Assembly (NCBI GenBank): GCA_949752745.1
Contig: OX457026.1
Coordinates: 23,501,308 to 23,565,307, forward strand
Direction: 5' to 3'
From: Protula sp. h YS-2021
Taxonomy: Eukaryota; Annelida; Polychaeta; Sabellida; Serpulidae
Length of the DNA: 64,000 bases
The notes beneath the pieces were generated by a model, which searched no databases, was not told the origin of the DNA, and saw nothing but the letters and a program-made list of their open reading frames with translations. Within the stretch, counting starts at the first letter, position 1. Every line of letters begins with the position of its first letter. Below, in pieces: positions 10,537-26,274 of the stretch. Made by a program: the position numbers and the translations under genes.

Positions 10537-13500
10537 GGTAGTTAGCATCGTTTATAAACAAAAAAACAGATGATATGGAACCGATGACAGATTTCAATGT
10601 TAATTTGTATGGTTGTTGACTAGGGTTATTCATTCGCCATAAGAATTGTTAGAAATATTTGAGTTTTTTACGTATATATTTGATTGTTAAACAAAATGTT
10701 TTTCTAATAGTTTCTTGATAACATAACATTGTTAGCAAGAAATACGTTAAACTTTTGTCGAAATTAGAACTTCACGTAACCCAGATGCTGCCATGAAGTC
10801 TTGCAAGCGAGTTAATGAGGTAACTCATTGAGAAAAGGCAATCAGTTCTTTTCTTACAGAGTACGAGGAAAAAAGCGTCAAGTAAAATGATTCCATTTGT
10901 TTGTGTGAGAGAAGACGTTTTCCACCCACGAGCTCTTATTCTTCTTTAGCTTTCTGGCATAAACGCAGTAGAATATGAGAATGCAAGGCTGTATGATGTG
11001 GACCATGAACTCGCGTTGATCTCATGATCTCGTCCTTTCACGTTACATGAGTGATAAGACGAGAACTGACACCAGAGACGAGAGTTTACAGAATAGAAGT
11101 AGTTTTTAGTTGTAGCATTTATGGCGTCAGTGTAATATTTACACGCCAGTAGGAAAGTGCGTAATCATAGGTTTCGTAACATATATGCGTTTCTTAACTT
11201 TTCCTGGTGAACAGTTTAAAGCGTTGGATGCCTGAAATAATGCAGAGGCGTAAATGACAACCGAAGAATTATTTGTTTGATTTCGTTTCTGCTTCGAAAT
11301 TCAATTCGACATTTAATCCAAAATTTGAGTTCTTGTTATTTCAGAACAAAAATTAAACCAGCTGTTTAGTGAGATACAAGATCCTTGGTTGTCGAACACG
11401 TCTAAGTGTTATTCAAATAGCAGAGTACTTTTTGAAGTAACGCGTAATTGATCGGCATAATATTTACCATTAATGCACTCGAGTCAAGGTAATCCAAGAA
11501 ACAGCATCCAAAGATTGCAATCAAATGTTCATCGATCCAGTTAGTCAGTGATATGCAAACAAAAGGTGAACACTTGTATTAAAGGCCAAATCGATACCGT
11601 GGTCAATTCCTACAAAAATACCACTTAAACATGTGTTTGTGATCATTTTAATGTCTTTGCACGCATTCCGTTCTCATAAACCAAAATTGTGCTTTGTTAT
11701 TGTTGTTACGGGCTGTTATATGCTGAAGCCAGCAGTGTCATCACATGTCGTGTTTTCGTAATAGACAATTGTGATTCTGCACCGGTTCATCTTTAGTTGC
11801 TGGTATTCTACTATCCTACCAACTGGTTACCATGCGTGTCCATGACTTTTTTTAAAACGACCCCCTAACGCGGTGTGCTCAGGTTGAAATAATACTCCCT
11901 TTTTAACCATACGCGGAGTGCAATTCCTTTTTTAAGGAAATTGGCACTCCGCGCGGGCCCCATATGGCTTTAAAATTACCCCCTCATTTCTCTTCCTTTT
12001 TTTTGGACACGCGTGGTAATACATATGAAACCAAGCTCCCCCTCCCTCACCTGGATCTGTGGATTTACTAATCATTTCCATGTAGCCTTCTGTTTTCGCG
12101 TGTCAGCCCTTTGAGTGGTAGCGTATTCATTTTAAGTAAATAAAAACCCTAGATGCAAACACACAAACAATTCCATAAAGATTGAAACAATAGGTTTAAC
12201 TTCATTTTGTGAAGTATCTCTTTGTCACTTGTGATATATTTATAAATGTATGGACTTCACGATCATTGCGTTACATTATTTTACCGATTGGATCTAAACA
12301 CATATTATAAAATCAAGAAGTGAAGCCAAAATTTAGATATACATATCGAATGGAGAAAAATTTGGTTAATCGAAACTGGAAAGGGCAAGGGAAATGTTTT
12401 GTAAATGTTGTTGAAGGACATGTTGAGAAGTTATGTGGCATTGGGCTCATACTCTTACTGTTTTTATACCAGTTATATACCCACTCTTAATTTCGACTCT
12501 TTTAGGCGTGGGGTGTTTGGGTCGCGTATTGTCTTTGTTTTGATTTTTTGTGGGTTTGGGGGTAGGGTGGGACTAAAAGCGAAATAAAGGTTCATTCTGT
12601 TTTTTTTCCATACAGAGTAGTTGAACTTTCAGTTCGAATTATTTTAACGGGTTGCAATTTCCAGACACCGGGATAATTTCTGCTTTCAGTTCAAATTGAC
12701 CTGTTTCATTCTCCGCAATTTAATGACGACCGTAGAATGCTGGGAAACTCAGGAGTCTGGAATCTTTCCCATCTGTGCAAAACTTAGGGTCAAGACCCCG
12801 AGTAATCTGAACGCCTTGCTAGTCCGGACAAATTTTGTCAGCTCCAACGCTGTCCAAATCGACCAGGTTTTACTGTAGTCTTTTAATAAAGTTATTGCTT
12901 CGCTTGAATGCTTATGATGAGATTAATCTTTCTCTCGCAGGCTTATGACAAAGTTTGTTGTATGTTTTTTTTTTGAATTTACAAAAAAGCTTAAAATCTA
13001 CAATAATCACGTCTGGGGAGAAACATTCTGGAGTTTATTCTAAATAACTCCAAATGTATAGTTCATTTTTGGAACATCTACAGATTCCATGAAAAGACGC
13101 CCATTATCTGCATTGTATGGCAAAAATATAAGTGAGGCTGTGGTTCAGACTGATACTATATGCGTTTGATTTACGAATCTCTTTTGCGTTTGACTGGCTT
13201 TTAATGTTTTTGACCACAAGTGGGAACAGCGCTTGCACTATATACGTATTGTAAAACACAGTAAGTTATTTTACTTAGCCATATTGTTGTAGTATTTCAT
13301 CATTCTTGGCGAAGAGGTCGAGACGGGGTTGGGGGGACGATGGGGGGGGGGGGGGGGGAGGAGGAGGAGGAGGAGAGGGGCAGAGGCTATCAATAAGGTC
13401 AGCTTTCCCAGTTCCTAAGAGTATAGTTTGCCCTATTTGACAGTTTGTGGTATCCTCTTGACGCCGCGACTTTTGACGCCGCGACTGGTCATAAATTTCA

Positions 13501-14000
13501 TCTCATTTACAAACGCAGGGAATCCCCGGGATTGGACCACTTTGGTCCAGTTCCGTAGAAGGTCCCATTTCAGAGGTTTCCCGATGCACCTTTGCAGTGC
13601 CACCTTCTCCACGAAGTAGGCACGCTTTGATAAAACCCCTAAAGATGCATCGCTGGAACAGTGTATAAGCATAGCGGCATAATTCTCGATAAGAAACTGG
13701 CCTTCTCCGGGTTACAGAAAGATAACCGAGAGGGACAGCCTGCAGTATCATAAAGCCAATTCCGGCCTGCTCACTTTCCGATGTGACATCCATATCCAGA
13801 TAATTTGCCGCTTCTCATAACAACTAAGTGCATTTATTAAAAAAACTGCACTGATCTTAAAAAACCCTATGCCTTATTCGTTAACTCCGATTCCTGAGTT
13901 CGGGGTCTGTAGTTTTTAGGGATATTGATAGCTTTAGAATCTAGTGAAGCTGATTTGTTTAGGCGTTTAATTCATCTTCAGTAGAAACAATAATAATAAA
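10537..14000. other. Host intergenic DNA, no gene supported
   Basis: AT-rich. It holds a hairpin at 11918-11958 (GCGGAGTGC arms closing on a T-run) and a possible small DNA-transposon relic at about 12610-12880. The latter ends in ACAGAGTAG and TTTTACTGTAGTC, which look like degenerate pogo/Tc-type termini. A G-run followed by GGA triplets is at 13340-13375. Protein-like but frameshifted sequence on the minus strand is at 13440-13793. None is strong enough to call a gene. Confidence 0.5.
13338..13378. repeat. Poly-G and (GGA)n tract
   Basis: A run of about 17 G followed by six GGA triplets. Confidence 0.9.
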
Positions 14001-14029
14001 CTGAAATCAAACGATTTCATCCATGTGAA

Positions 14030-14350
14030 GGGAAGGGAGACTGCGGGTAAAAGTGAGGGGGAGGGGGACTAGATGCGGATTAGAGCGAGGGGAAGGGGGA
14101 TTGCGTATTACAGTGAGGGGAAGCGGGATTGCAGATTAGAGTGAGGGGAAGGGGTATTGCAGACTAGAGTGAGGGGAAGCGGGACTGCGGGTAACAGTGA
14201 GGGGGGGGGGGTGGGGTGGACTAGCTGCGGATTAGAGTGAGGGAAAGCGAGATTGCAGACTAGAGTGAGGGGAAGCGGGTTGCATACTAGAGTGAGGGGA
14301 AGGAGGATTGCGTATTGCAGTGAGGGGAAGGGGGACTGCGGGTTAGAGTC
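14030..14350. repeat. ~31-bp minisatellite (GTGAGGGGAAG motif)
   Basis: About ten degenerate units with a core of GAGTGAGGGGAAGCGGGATTGC and variable CAGACTA or CGGATTA tails. It is purine-rich on the plus strand; a longer G run interrupts it near 14200. Confidence 0.9.
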
Positions 14351-14895
14351 CGGATCTGTTAACTGTAGAACGCTCCGTTTTTGTAGAATTTCGATAGCTG
14401 CTGTGATTACAATTAATGGATCTGCTGATTATTTTATCACCTAATAACACTTTGATGTCGGCTCTGATTGAACGCTTTCGCATAGCCTATTCGCGTAGTG
14501 GTAAGATCCAGACCGCAGTACAAACTGGTCCCGTGCGTCGGTTGTTCGTGTTTTTATGCTCAGATTTAACCGTCACGTCTGGGATTCTTTAGGCGGATGT
14601 GCTTAATTATAGACAGCACAATAAAGTGCTTTAATAGATAATGCTCTCCATCAAAACAGCCAGGCTTGTAGACCAGCGGAACAAATACCTGCCAAACCTC
14701 AGTACACACCAAGACCTCGGAAAGGGGAGAAATATGCCACTTGTTGTCACTCCTGTCGTAAATCATTTTCATTAATAAAAAATCGCAAGCTCTTCGCAAA
14801 CTGGAGACAATTTTCCGCCAGTTTTAATGGTGTTATTTCTGGGGTTTTAGTGAAAAGCGTTTACAAAAATAGCAAGATATTCGTATGAACTTTGT

Positions 14896-14926
14896 GTTAG
14901 CGCCTTCGCTAAACGAAGGCGCTAAC
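14896..14926. repeat. Perfect 13-bp-stem hairpin
   Basis: GTTAGCGCCTTCG and its exact complement separated by a 5-base loop, CTAAA. An outer pairing, AACTTT with AAAGTT, extends it imperfectly. Possibly a small foldback element or structured RNA; no other evidence. Confidence 0.7.
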
Positions 14927-16499
14927 TTTTCCATAAAGTTAGATATTTTAACAAAAATAAACAAACATACAGTTCTTCGAGCGTAAATCTAGGTAAAATG
15001 CTTTTCCACTCAAAAAATACTTGCATGGGAATTGCTTTCTATCGTGAGTAATTTTCAAGAGTTTTCAGTTGGTGCCCAGGTGACATGTCAAAGGTGTAGA
15101 CACGGCTTTACAACTGGGGGGGGGGGGGGGGGCAAACTTCCGCAACGATAATTGTACTATGCCCCCCCCCCTCACTCTGAAAAGTGAGGGGGCTGAAGCC
15201 TCCCCCCGGCCCCCGGTGGCTACGCCTATGCGTGTTTTCAAGCAACACGATGTCAGTGAGCGGTGTGGGGCTTCATTTTTCAGTTCCTCCCTACGTACGT
15301 GTGTGCCCCTTAGGAATGAGCAATTAAGGCGTCAAGTATAACAATAATGCGCTCATGCAAAGCCGTGAAGTGTGCTTTCCCAGGTACTGCAACATCACCT
15401 TCTCACCAAACCCCAAGAGTGTTGAAATCGAATTCATGTTTCCTCTTTAACCAGTATGAGCGATGGAGCGAGGAAATAAAATCACGGTAACTTATAGCCC
15501 CTCAGGACCTTTTGAAAATTATGGCCTTCTTATTTATTCTGATACATGATCAGAATTTGACATAAAATACGAAGATCTGACGCTCATTCAAACAGCCTTG
15601 CCATTAGCATTAAAACCAAAAGGAAGTATTAACAAATCGCTGTGTGCAATCCTAGAACCTGCCTTACTTTTTGTAGCATAGCGCGGAATTTATTTTTGCA
15701 GATCTATTTGGTAATGTTGCTTGTGAGGTCAGCCTGCTCCGCTTATTTTATGAAAGGCAAAAGAAAAAATGACGCATTGTAACAAAATATCAGAGCATCG
15801 ATAAAATTAAAATACATCATATTAAAAAAGAGAACCTATTTCTCAAAGGTGAAATATTAAACACTTGGTAAAAAAATAATAGGTTAAAGTTACTTTCCCA
15901 TTTCGAGTAGAATTAAAAAAAAACTTGTTCGGCCTGATTTCTGTTTACTTTTCATTTACAGATTAAAGTACTGTTTTTTTTCAGATTCCGAAACCTTTCT
16001 AAGAAAGTGTTATACTAGTTCGAAACCTTTCTAAAAGCATAGCTTTTTATCCCCCCACCCCCCCACCCACCCACTATCGACCCTCACCAAAAATAGTGCA
16101 TAACTGAAGCTGATAGTTTATATGAACATTCTGTGTGTTTGAAATACCCAGGTAAGAACTTGCATCTTCAATATACTCTTTGCAATTCTTCGACTAGCTA
16201 GGTGTTAGTTACACCAGGTAGTTACAAGCTTCTAAAATGGGATTCTCCAGCACTTGTATTATTTATGTCTTGTTTAACACTTATTAGATAGTGGACTCTG
16301 TCATGTATGCGATGACATGTTACCTGTTGCTGTAAAATAAGGTGTGCCTCGTTTTGTACACATATTTGTTATTCTGAGACAGATCTACGAAACTTGAAAT
16401 AAAATGTATGTCGTGAAAGGCTAGTCGGTTTTTTTGTTCTTCATGCCTTTTCAATTTAAGAAGCTCGGAAATATGGAGTGACATTTCAACACTTAATTT

Positions 16500-17420
<921 letters not shown>

Positions 17421-18146
17421 AATTGCCTAAATGTGAAAAAGGCATTCCATACGAAAGCTACCAGGCAAAAAATAATCATAGAAAAACGGTGCTTAGCACA
17501 TCAGCCTGGGGAAACGCGTTTATTTTTACAACGGAACATTACAAGATTATGTTTACCCGAGTTCTCGGTTTGAGTGGCAAGGGAGGTTTATTTCAATGAC
17601 ACGTAACCATGCAGTTACAGTAGGTTGTTGCCTTGACATGACATTGAATAGTTAATTTGGCAGTCTTAATCTCAAAAAATATTTTCCTTGTCTAAAGAAG
17701 CGTTTCCACTATCGTTAAATGGACAGAGGCCTTAATTTGCAACGGCAAAAGATCAACAAACAGCTTGCTCTGGCAAAATTCCCTTCTTCAGTTGAAATGG
17801 GCTGGATTACTTTTACTCAAACTTTTGTTTTTAAAGCCCATCATTTGTTATTTATGAGAACACAAAACAGGTTCTTCGCTCATCACAGGGAGTTCGAGTT
17901 TAGAATCTCCTAGTCTTTTCTTTTTCTTTCTTTGAATAAAAAATAATGAAATAAGTACTTGTCATTTCTCAAATACATCCTTGCAATCTGTTTAAACCAA
18001 ATTACTGGTTTAAAAAAATCAGGTCAATCAGGCACATTCAGCCAATTCAGGTCATCATTATCATTTAGTTAAAATTGCGTGCGGGCAAATGCTCAGTCAT
18101 TCAAATTGCTCGCAATAAGTGCATTTGCCGAATGAGCAAATATAAA

Positions 18147-18341
18147 GGCACTTGTTATCTCAAATATGACAAATTGTGAGGGCGCTTGTTATCTCAGATA
18201 TGACAAATTGTGAGGGCGCTTGTTATCTCAGATACGACAAATTGTGAGGGCGCTTGTTATCTCAAATATGACAAATTGTGAGGGCGCTTGTTATCTCAAA
18301 TATGGCAAATTGTGAGGGCGCTTGTTATCTCAGATATGAAG
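18147..18341. repeat. 34-bp tandem repeat, 5.7 units
   Basis: The unit GGCGCTTGTTATCTCAGATA plus TGACAAATTGTGAG starts at 18147, 18181, 18215, 18249, 18283 and 18317, with 0-3 substitutions per unit. Confidence 0.97.
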
Positions 18342-20495
18342 CTCTCCCTGAGCAACTCTGGCACTGCGTAATTATATGGTAAAGATGATTGTCTTAAGTT
18401 TGCCACGTGATTTCAAATATTGGCATTTGGCAATGTTTATCGAAAAGTAACCATATGATGAACAAATGTCCACAATATTCCACAAAATAGATGTTTGTCA
18501 AACGTTTAGATCATTCCTAGGTTTTGTGGAAACCGCCGTTAAGAGGTGTTTATATGTGAAAGGCATGTTTTAATGCGATGGCCATGTGGTTACTATATGG
18601 CGAGCAAGCGGTAGCCATATATCATTAACATAAGTTTTTTTTATATATTGTTTCAGCATGAAATATATGGTAACAAATGTGTATTTTATCATGAACATCT
18701 GTTGAAATTAGACATAGTTTGAGCATGCAATTAGGATACAGTTGAAAATACAGTCTTTAACGTATGTTTTAATAGAGATGTGATAACATATATAGCATGT
18801 ATATATGTAGGACTTCAACTTTTGTGTTGAAATGCACTTTGCGAGATGCATTCAAACTACGCCAGATTTAGTACTGAAAGAAAATAATAGTCTTTTAGTC
18901 ACAAATCAGTCCTGTAGTAAAAACAATGATCGTAGCACTGGAAATCATTGGGCACTATTTGAACTTTGTCTTGCATTTTGCGACAATAATTTTCTGTTCA
19001 ATGCAAAGGCGTTCATAGGCAGTACAGTTGTCAGACAGTTGAGGGCCTTACTTAAATTTTCGTTTTCTGATGTTTTCTGATAACGCTAATTGGTAATTCT
19101 AAAAAAAGTGGCATTTACGGTAAGGACACCGAAATGTCTATCAGTTCGTTCAGTAGTAAGCCGTATTAGTTGTTGATCAGATCGAAAACCTTTTAAATAC
19201 AGCACATGGAGATGCTGGCGATTAAACAATGGGGATCTTTCGGGACTTCAGTCGTTTGACGTAACTAGATTCTGAATTGAAATGCAATCGTGAGCAATCT
19301 GCCAACACTTAATCAATTCTCTCCGGGCTGATACAGCTATTTATTTATTTTTAGTTGTAAGCATTGTTCAACAACAAGCTCTTGTTGCTACATATTCGTT
19401 TATTTCTATATTCTCATACTGATATACTGAAAGCGTTCCTTTCTTTTGATATTAAACTGCAACAGTGTTGCGATAAAAAGTTACTATGAATACTCCTATA
19501 CCAATCATTTTCGTTATCGGACTCATAAAAATTACATCTTTGCATCCTTTTGTAATAGAGTTGATTAAGCTCAATCTGTTAAAATTTTACCGCCAAAACC
19601 CTCAACTTAAAAAATCATGCAATCTAGATTTCTAGATCGGGAAAGAATTCTCCTTCATGATTATAATTTTTAAAATTTATTTTGAGTTTTCTAACGAAAT
19701 GACCCTATGTCTAATTTTTATTTAATTTTATTACAATAATAACTATGCATATATAGACAAAAACAATAATTCTAACATATAAATAAAACGCGTTTACCTA
19801 CATTTTTTCTTTTAAAATGCCAGCGCTTTTGGACAAGAAGACAAGGAAAATCATCCCCAAAGCACAACTCAAAATTTGAAAGTGCCAATAAGGTCGCAGT
19901 AGCCCCATCATTGCTTTCATTCACACTTGTATTGATAAATACACTAGGACGTCGCGACAAGACCAACTCACAATTAAGAACGCCTCCGAAAGATTTTGAC
20001 TGAAAACATGCACGATTTTAGATTGGCTTAGAATAATATTGTCGCATCCGAATCGCGGTTAACTGTTAAAGAGAAAGTTAAAGAAAAAGCAAACAAACCT
20101 TTATCTAAAGTAAGCAACAGGCTTTAAAAATAAAACTCAAAGAAAAGAACTTTTATTCTGGAAGTTTATAACGTTATAACGAGTCCTACGTTATAAAACA
20201 TGAACGAGTTTTACTTATGAGATCATAAATAGATAATAAATAACGGAAGTGAGGGGATAACACCTGGATGAAGAATCAAAATCAGTGAGGTTAGATTGAA
20301 CAGTCCTTGACTTGAGTGTTTTCAATGTTGATGACATGTTGTGCAGGTTTTTGTTGAAGGATATTCTGTGATTAACATATGGCATCAAGTGTGGATATAG
20401 ACTTATTAGTGAAGCAACACATGTTAATGAGCTGACTAGGTAAACATCAATAAAAATTAAATTGCATGCAGTAAAATCTATAAAAAACTTATCTG

Positions 20496-20712
20496 GAGGC
20501 CAGGCCAGCGCCTGTGCTACAGAAGATGAAACTCTCTCAGAAGGCGTTGCTACAGCATTGTGCATGCAAAGCCACACATTGATACATGCCAAAAACATAA
20601 TTGAAGGCCAGGTAAGGGCCTGCGCTATAGAAGGTGAAACTCTCCCAGCAGGCGCTGCTACAGCATCTTGCATGCAAAGAGACACATTGGTATGTGCTAA
20701 AGGCCAGGTTAT
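20496..20712. repeat. ~105-bp tandem duplication
   Basis: Two units beginning AGGCCAGG and containing CAGCATTGTGCATGCAAAG-like sequence, about 80 percent alike by eye. A third partial unit begins at 20701 and a degenerate one follows near 20730-20790. Confidence 0.8.
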
Positions 20713-22430
20713 CTAAAACTTATATACACAAGGCCACAACATTGTGTATACAAAAACACGCATTGATATGTGCCAAAAACGCCACATTCACATGATTGGG
20801 AATTGGTACTTGTAAAATGGGACATCAAAATAATTAATAACCTATTTCGCAGTTATTCATGCACAATAGTACATTTAGATGACATACCAAAACAGTAGAT
20901 AAAGGATTAATATATTAAAAAATGAAAGACTACTGTATGGGGTTCTCAATTATTTGTAATTTATGTGGGAATGCAGCAATAAGAATCCACATCCCTGTAA
21001 GATTTTGTATACAAAGTGGTGTCCTGTAATTTAGCCGGGCAACAATTAACAGAAAATGGCGACGGTGACTATTAGTCGAAACCTCGAATTATGGTGCTTG
21101 TTGATCTCACCAGAAGGCCAGAAAGTTTGCCATTAATTTCCTCGTATTGTTCAATTGATTTCCTAAGAAGATAATACAGATAAACTTTTCCGGAGAACAT
21201 TTTAAGTGTATACACTAGGCGTTCAAGACCACAAAAGACAAGCTTTTCCGGAGAACAGATTCAGTGTATATACTTGATTCGCTTTTGGAAACAGCCATAC
21301 CAATCATACGAAAAACTTTACCCAGAATTAGATACTAAAAGTACTAAAAAAACTAAACGCCTCACCCATGATTATAGTTTTGACTTGTGTTAGATAATAG
21401 ATGTTGCTCGACTACATGTCGCTCTGCCAAATGTCACTAGACTTACCGTCGCGCTGATTAATGTTGTATATTCATACAAAGTACCGAGCTAGAATAGGAC
21501 ATAATATTAGAAGCCGGATTATGAAAGGATAAAACCAGGAGGGTGAAGAATAGATTTGCTACAGGCACTGCTATGGATATTTCTGTCGTATTTTTAACCA
21601 GTAAAGAGTAGAGAAAATCAGCAGAGATTGAGAAAATTAGCTAACGACATTGTTGTGAACATTCGAGAAGATTGTCATAGGAAAGGAACTGTCTTATTGC
21701 TTTCGTTTATGTTGTTTGTTTCTGTTTGTTTTGTGTGTTCTTCTATGTACCAAATGCCTTAGAAAGTGGTAGAATTATCTCATTATACTTGCTTAGCTAT
21801 TTTTGTTTGAAATCAAATCTGCATTCCATTTAAAAAATGTTAAAAAGGTTTCACGTAGCTTCGCAGAAACCCACATACATACTAGACTGGAAGAAATGTT
21901 ATTTCTGAAAATGGTTATAGACATTTTAATATTTAGAACAAGTGTTTTTACTATATATCTATTGAGTTAAGAGCCAGTTTCTTTAAGTCTGTACGTTTTA
22001 TTGGGTTTTAGCAGACTTTTCTGTAATTTAAGATTACTTGATTTTTTTCAGTCAAAGTCCGGCTCTGTCGTACCAAGTTAGTTGCTTTCAAGTCGCTTTG
22101 TTTCAGTCACACATTTTACAATTATCGCTGGAAAGCTAGCAGCTATTTCCGCGACGGTTAAATAGGCAAAATATGTTTAAAACACGGCATTGAAAAACAC
22201 ATCATTTTATGTTTGTATCATGTATTTTCTAACATTACCAATTAACAAATGTTAGCATTACTGTGCATGAAACTGCTAAAATAAACAAAGTATTTACGCA
22301 TAACATGAACACTGGGCATTGAACAGTACCTGTTTTGCTAGAGATTAAAATATCAGATCAATACCTCGACACTTCGAAATAAGCAGTGCTTAAATGTCCT
22401 ATTAATCTTAATTAATTATTACACAACTAG

Positions 22431-22735
22431 AGACGCAAACAGGTTATACAGTTTTAGATTTTTAAGTCGTACTATCCCCTTTCTCTTTGTAATTTAAATT
22501 ATATTTGTAAATTAGATGAGCCTAAATTCTTTGTCGCTTCTTAGGGTGCCTGTGTTTTAGAAAAGCTTAATTTAAATTAGATTTGTAAATTAGAGGCGTA
22601 AACAGGTTATACATTTTTAGATTTTTCGTCGCAATATTCCCTTTGTCTTTGTAATTTAAATTATATTTGTAAATCAGATGAGCCTAAATTCTTTGTCGCT
22701 TCTTAGGGTGTCTGGATTTTAGAAAAGTTACTTAT
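22431..22735. repeat. ~160-bp tandem duplication
   Basis: Two units share AAACAGGTTATACA, TTTGTAATTTAAATTATATT and GAGCCTAAATTCTTTGTCGC in the same order. The break is near 22595. Confidence 0.85.
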
Positions 22736-25248
22736 TTCAATAATACACGGCTGGGGGGATGCATTGATTGTATTACAAATCTTACAACGCTTTCATAAAA
22801 ACTTTCACCATTTAGGCAGTAAACAAGTCATTATCCATACAATAGGACATATTGTTTTATATATGTGTAATTGATGGGGCATTGAAAAAAGTATTCATTA
22901 ACTCTTTGTTTCGCTGTTAAACGGAAGAATAGTCTTTGGAACCAGATGTGGTGGTATATTACTCAGTAAATTACGACAACTGTGTTTTTACTTGCGTCCT
23001 TTTTCAAATATTGATTTGTTTTGGTACATTTCTATCAGCTCTTGACTTTTCTGTTGTGTTAGATTTACCGTTATTTATTTGCTTTGATTACTCTTGTGAT
23101 GTACTAATATAACGCGGCAGTGATCACATTGCTTAAAATTTTTCGCTCGTTTTACCTTTTTGTGAATTACACGCGATACTTCTTTATCTCCCTACATAAA
23201 AACCCTTTAAAAGTTAGCATAATAAATTCTGCAATTATTACCTGTGTTACAGGTTCATCGCGAGTGCAACCTTACTGCCAAGGTATATGACGTTACGGAT
23301 ATAAACAGATTTCTAATGCTGCCTGAGCAATACATCATCAAGTATTATGAATTACACAAAACCCTTGACAATAACATTAATTCAAGTAGTTATGATATAA
23401 AGAAGGTTGTCCAGACATTGACCTGAAATATCATTGGAGATCAAGATATAGAAATGCAGTAGATACTTTATGAAGCTTTCTCACACATGCTTATAACACA
23501 CCATTTCATCTTTTGAAGAATTTTTTATACTAAAAATACGAAAACACTAGGAAATTTACCCGGATTCAATTATCATTACAGTATATTGCTTGATATTTCT
23601 TCGATGTCTGTATCATTTAAGCAGATAAAAACACATTAAAACGAATAGCACCATCGCAAAAGGGATCTACACAAGTACTATCCAGCGATCTGAAACACAT
23701 AGAACAGAGTAAATTTAACCCTATTAAAATCTTTGATTGTCACTAGCGATAGATGTTTGTTGTCCAATGACAAAACATACAAAGCTTGAACACCATCACA
23801 TAGCTATCTTTTATAAAATTGTATTACTGCAGCTTGTCTCCTACTGCAGTGTTTTAGTTAATTTTATTTCTCAGTTATGCTGTATGTGAAAATATGAAAA
23901 TTTTAAAATAAAGTCAGGACTGGAAGTGAGAAGTTGCACACTTTTCTTAATGTCATAATTTTCATTATTTTTCTAGCTTCAATTTCCTCCTGAGTATCAC
24001 TAAAGAGTGGCAGAAAAATGCCTTACTAACAAAAAGTTTTTTACCCCCTATAAACATATACTCTACCCTTCATTAAACTCCAAGTTTAATCATCTTTCTG
24101 TTGATACTCCAAGAAAAACCTGCAAAGCAGATCGAGGATGATGTCGCTGGTAGCTTTACAATAACTGTAAAAAGAATTCTCATGCTTGTCTTCTTATTAA
24201 ATGGATGGCATTAAAAGATGGCGTTGAGGGACATTAAACACTGTCTGTGATATAAAGTACTGATTGAATATGAACTAGACCACTTTCGCTAGAGAGCAAC
24301 GTAAATTACACTTGGGGCTATAAAAATACAACTTAGAATTATTTAAAAATCTGTGTAAAAGTCATACTAAGTTGCCAGTTGCATATAAAACCTATGGCAA
24401 CACATCTTTTGACATCTTATATTCCATTAAACTTTTTGGCGTCGAGAAAACGTCAATGCTAGATTGCGTCGGTGACCAAACCCAATGACAGAATTGAATA
24501 TGGTTGTAATTTAGTTTGATTTCGGTTTTGGTCCCTAGATCAACGTCTTTGACACAGCTCTGAACAGACGTTGGATAAGCAACGGTGTGCAGACTTTGAT
24601 CTGGCTCACAAAAAGCTTCCGCAGTATTAAATCTGGTTGTAATTTAGTTGTGATCACATGTGCTACCATAGATCAAAGCCTACTCAAGTCTTTAACATCC
24701 ATTGAACCTGTTCTCGATAAAAATGCTCTTTAGACATGACGTTTATTGTCGTTACCCAAAATCCAACTTTTTCCGACACTCATTTGACCTTGGATGTATT
24801 TTAAAAAACGATGCTTAAAGTAGACGTCACAAAAATATTTAGAACAGAACGCCCCCTTCCAGCAAAAGATAAAAAACAAAACATATCCTTGTTAACCCTT
24901 ACAGGAAATTAAGCCTGGAACTGGTAATGGCTGGTCGCTTTGAAAATTGGCGAAAATCAGCACATGAAGTGTGGAATATTCAGAAGTGCGAAAGTTTTTA
25001 TCGCCTACGTTTGAAAGATATTCACAAAAATTGACTTCATGAATCTCCTGTGTTACCCAATGACATAAAGGCAACTTTGAGCATTGAATACTATTTCTTT
25101 TAACTGTCACTGTCGAGACGGTGACATGATAATATTTTCGAAACGCCTATACCGGCATCTATAGCTGCTCCCCTTATTTAGTCACCTGCAGAAAAATTAC
25201 CACATTCTTGAAAAATTTGGTGGTCTTAGCCCTAACTGTCTCAGAGGA

Positions 25249-25332
25249 GGTCATGGCGGAAAAATGGAATGGTACGGAAACACCGTACGAGGTCATGGCG
25301 GAAAAATGGAATGATACAGAAACACCGTACGA
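25249..25332. repeat. 42-bp tandem duplication
   Basis: Two units of GGTCATGGCGGAAAAATGGA plus a tail ending CACCGTACGA, with a few mismatches. Confidence 0.95.
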
Positions 25333-26274
25333 ATTCAATAAACTATGAGGATTGAAGATCCCCGAGTGTAATTCTGTATATTTCTTATTTTTAGAGAGTC
25401 CTAAAAAGGGTAATGTTCGCATCAATAACACTTTCCCATTGGGATTCAAAACAATTGTGTAAAGGTTGCTGAGTAGCTGTGGAGTGTTTTATGTGAGTAG
25501 TTTATAAGAGGGCATTATACATTTATGGGGACATTATCGTGCAAGTGTTTCGCAGAAATAAACACCGTTACGACAGAAAATATTATGCTGTCAATTGTAA
25601 GCAACTTTGGATTGAGTAATACAGAACAAAAAAGTTAAACATAAATTGCCAATAAACGTAAATGGCCAATAAAATATAACATACATCAAGTGTAGAATCG
25701 GATAGCTGTATTATAAAGCGACACACGAATAAAGAAAATACGTAGTAAATGTTGCTTATAGTAACAACAGGCCAGCTTCCAGCAATTCATAGTATATTAA
25801 AACGATAAACTGTTCCATTCAACACTAACTACCGCAGAAAATATAAAAATTAATGAACTATTTTTTTCAGCGTTAAACTAAAATCAAATAATTGTCAAAT
25901 AAACGCATAAATGAGCAAGGATCTAAAGAATATTGTTTATGCTTGCATTCGACAGTTATCCATTATCCTTTTCTTTAAAAAATTACTGGAGCACGGTAGA
26001 GCTTATTACAATGCATATTGGTTAATATTTAATCGGAAAAGTGCAAACTATTGATTATTATCTGATTCATTATATCAAAATAGAAATATCAAATGTAAAA
26101 TAACGAGCACAACACAACTTCGCAATTTTTTTCAAATTTAATGCCTTTAAAATAACCAAATAGTCACTGGAAGACGTGAATTACAGTGTAAGAAATAAGT
26201 ATGTTTATCTCAGTAACAAGGTCTAACCATATCCCTAACGTTATGTGATTATTTCGTCACCAAACATAAGTTCA

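Noticed and set aside
13440..13793. Minus-strand protein-like stretch in two frames
   Set aside because: It reads as plausible protein but needs a frameshift, and I recognise no family; kept only as a possible relic.
18147..18341. CRISPR-like array
   Set aside because: The 34-bp units abut directly with no spacers, and the context is a eukaryotic genome.
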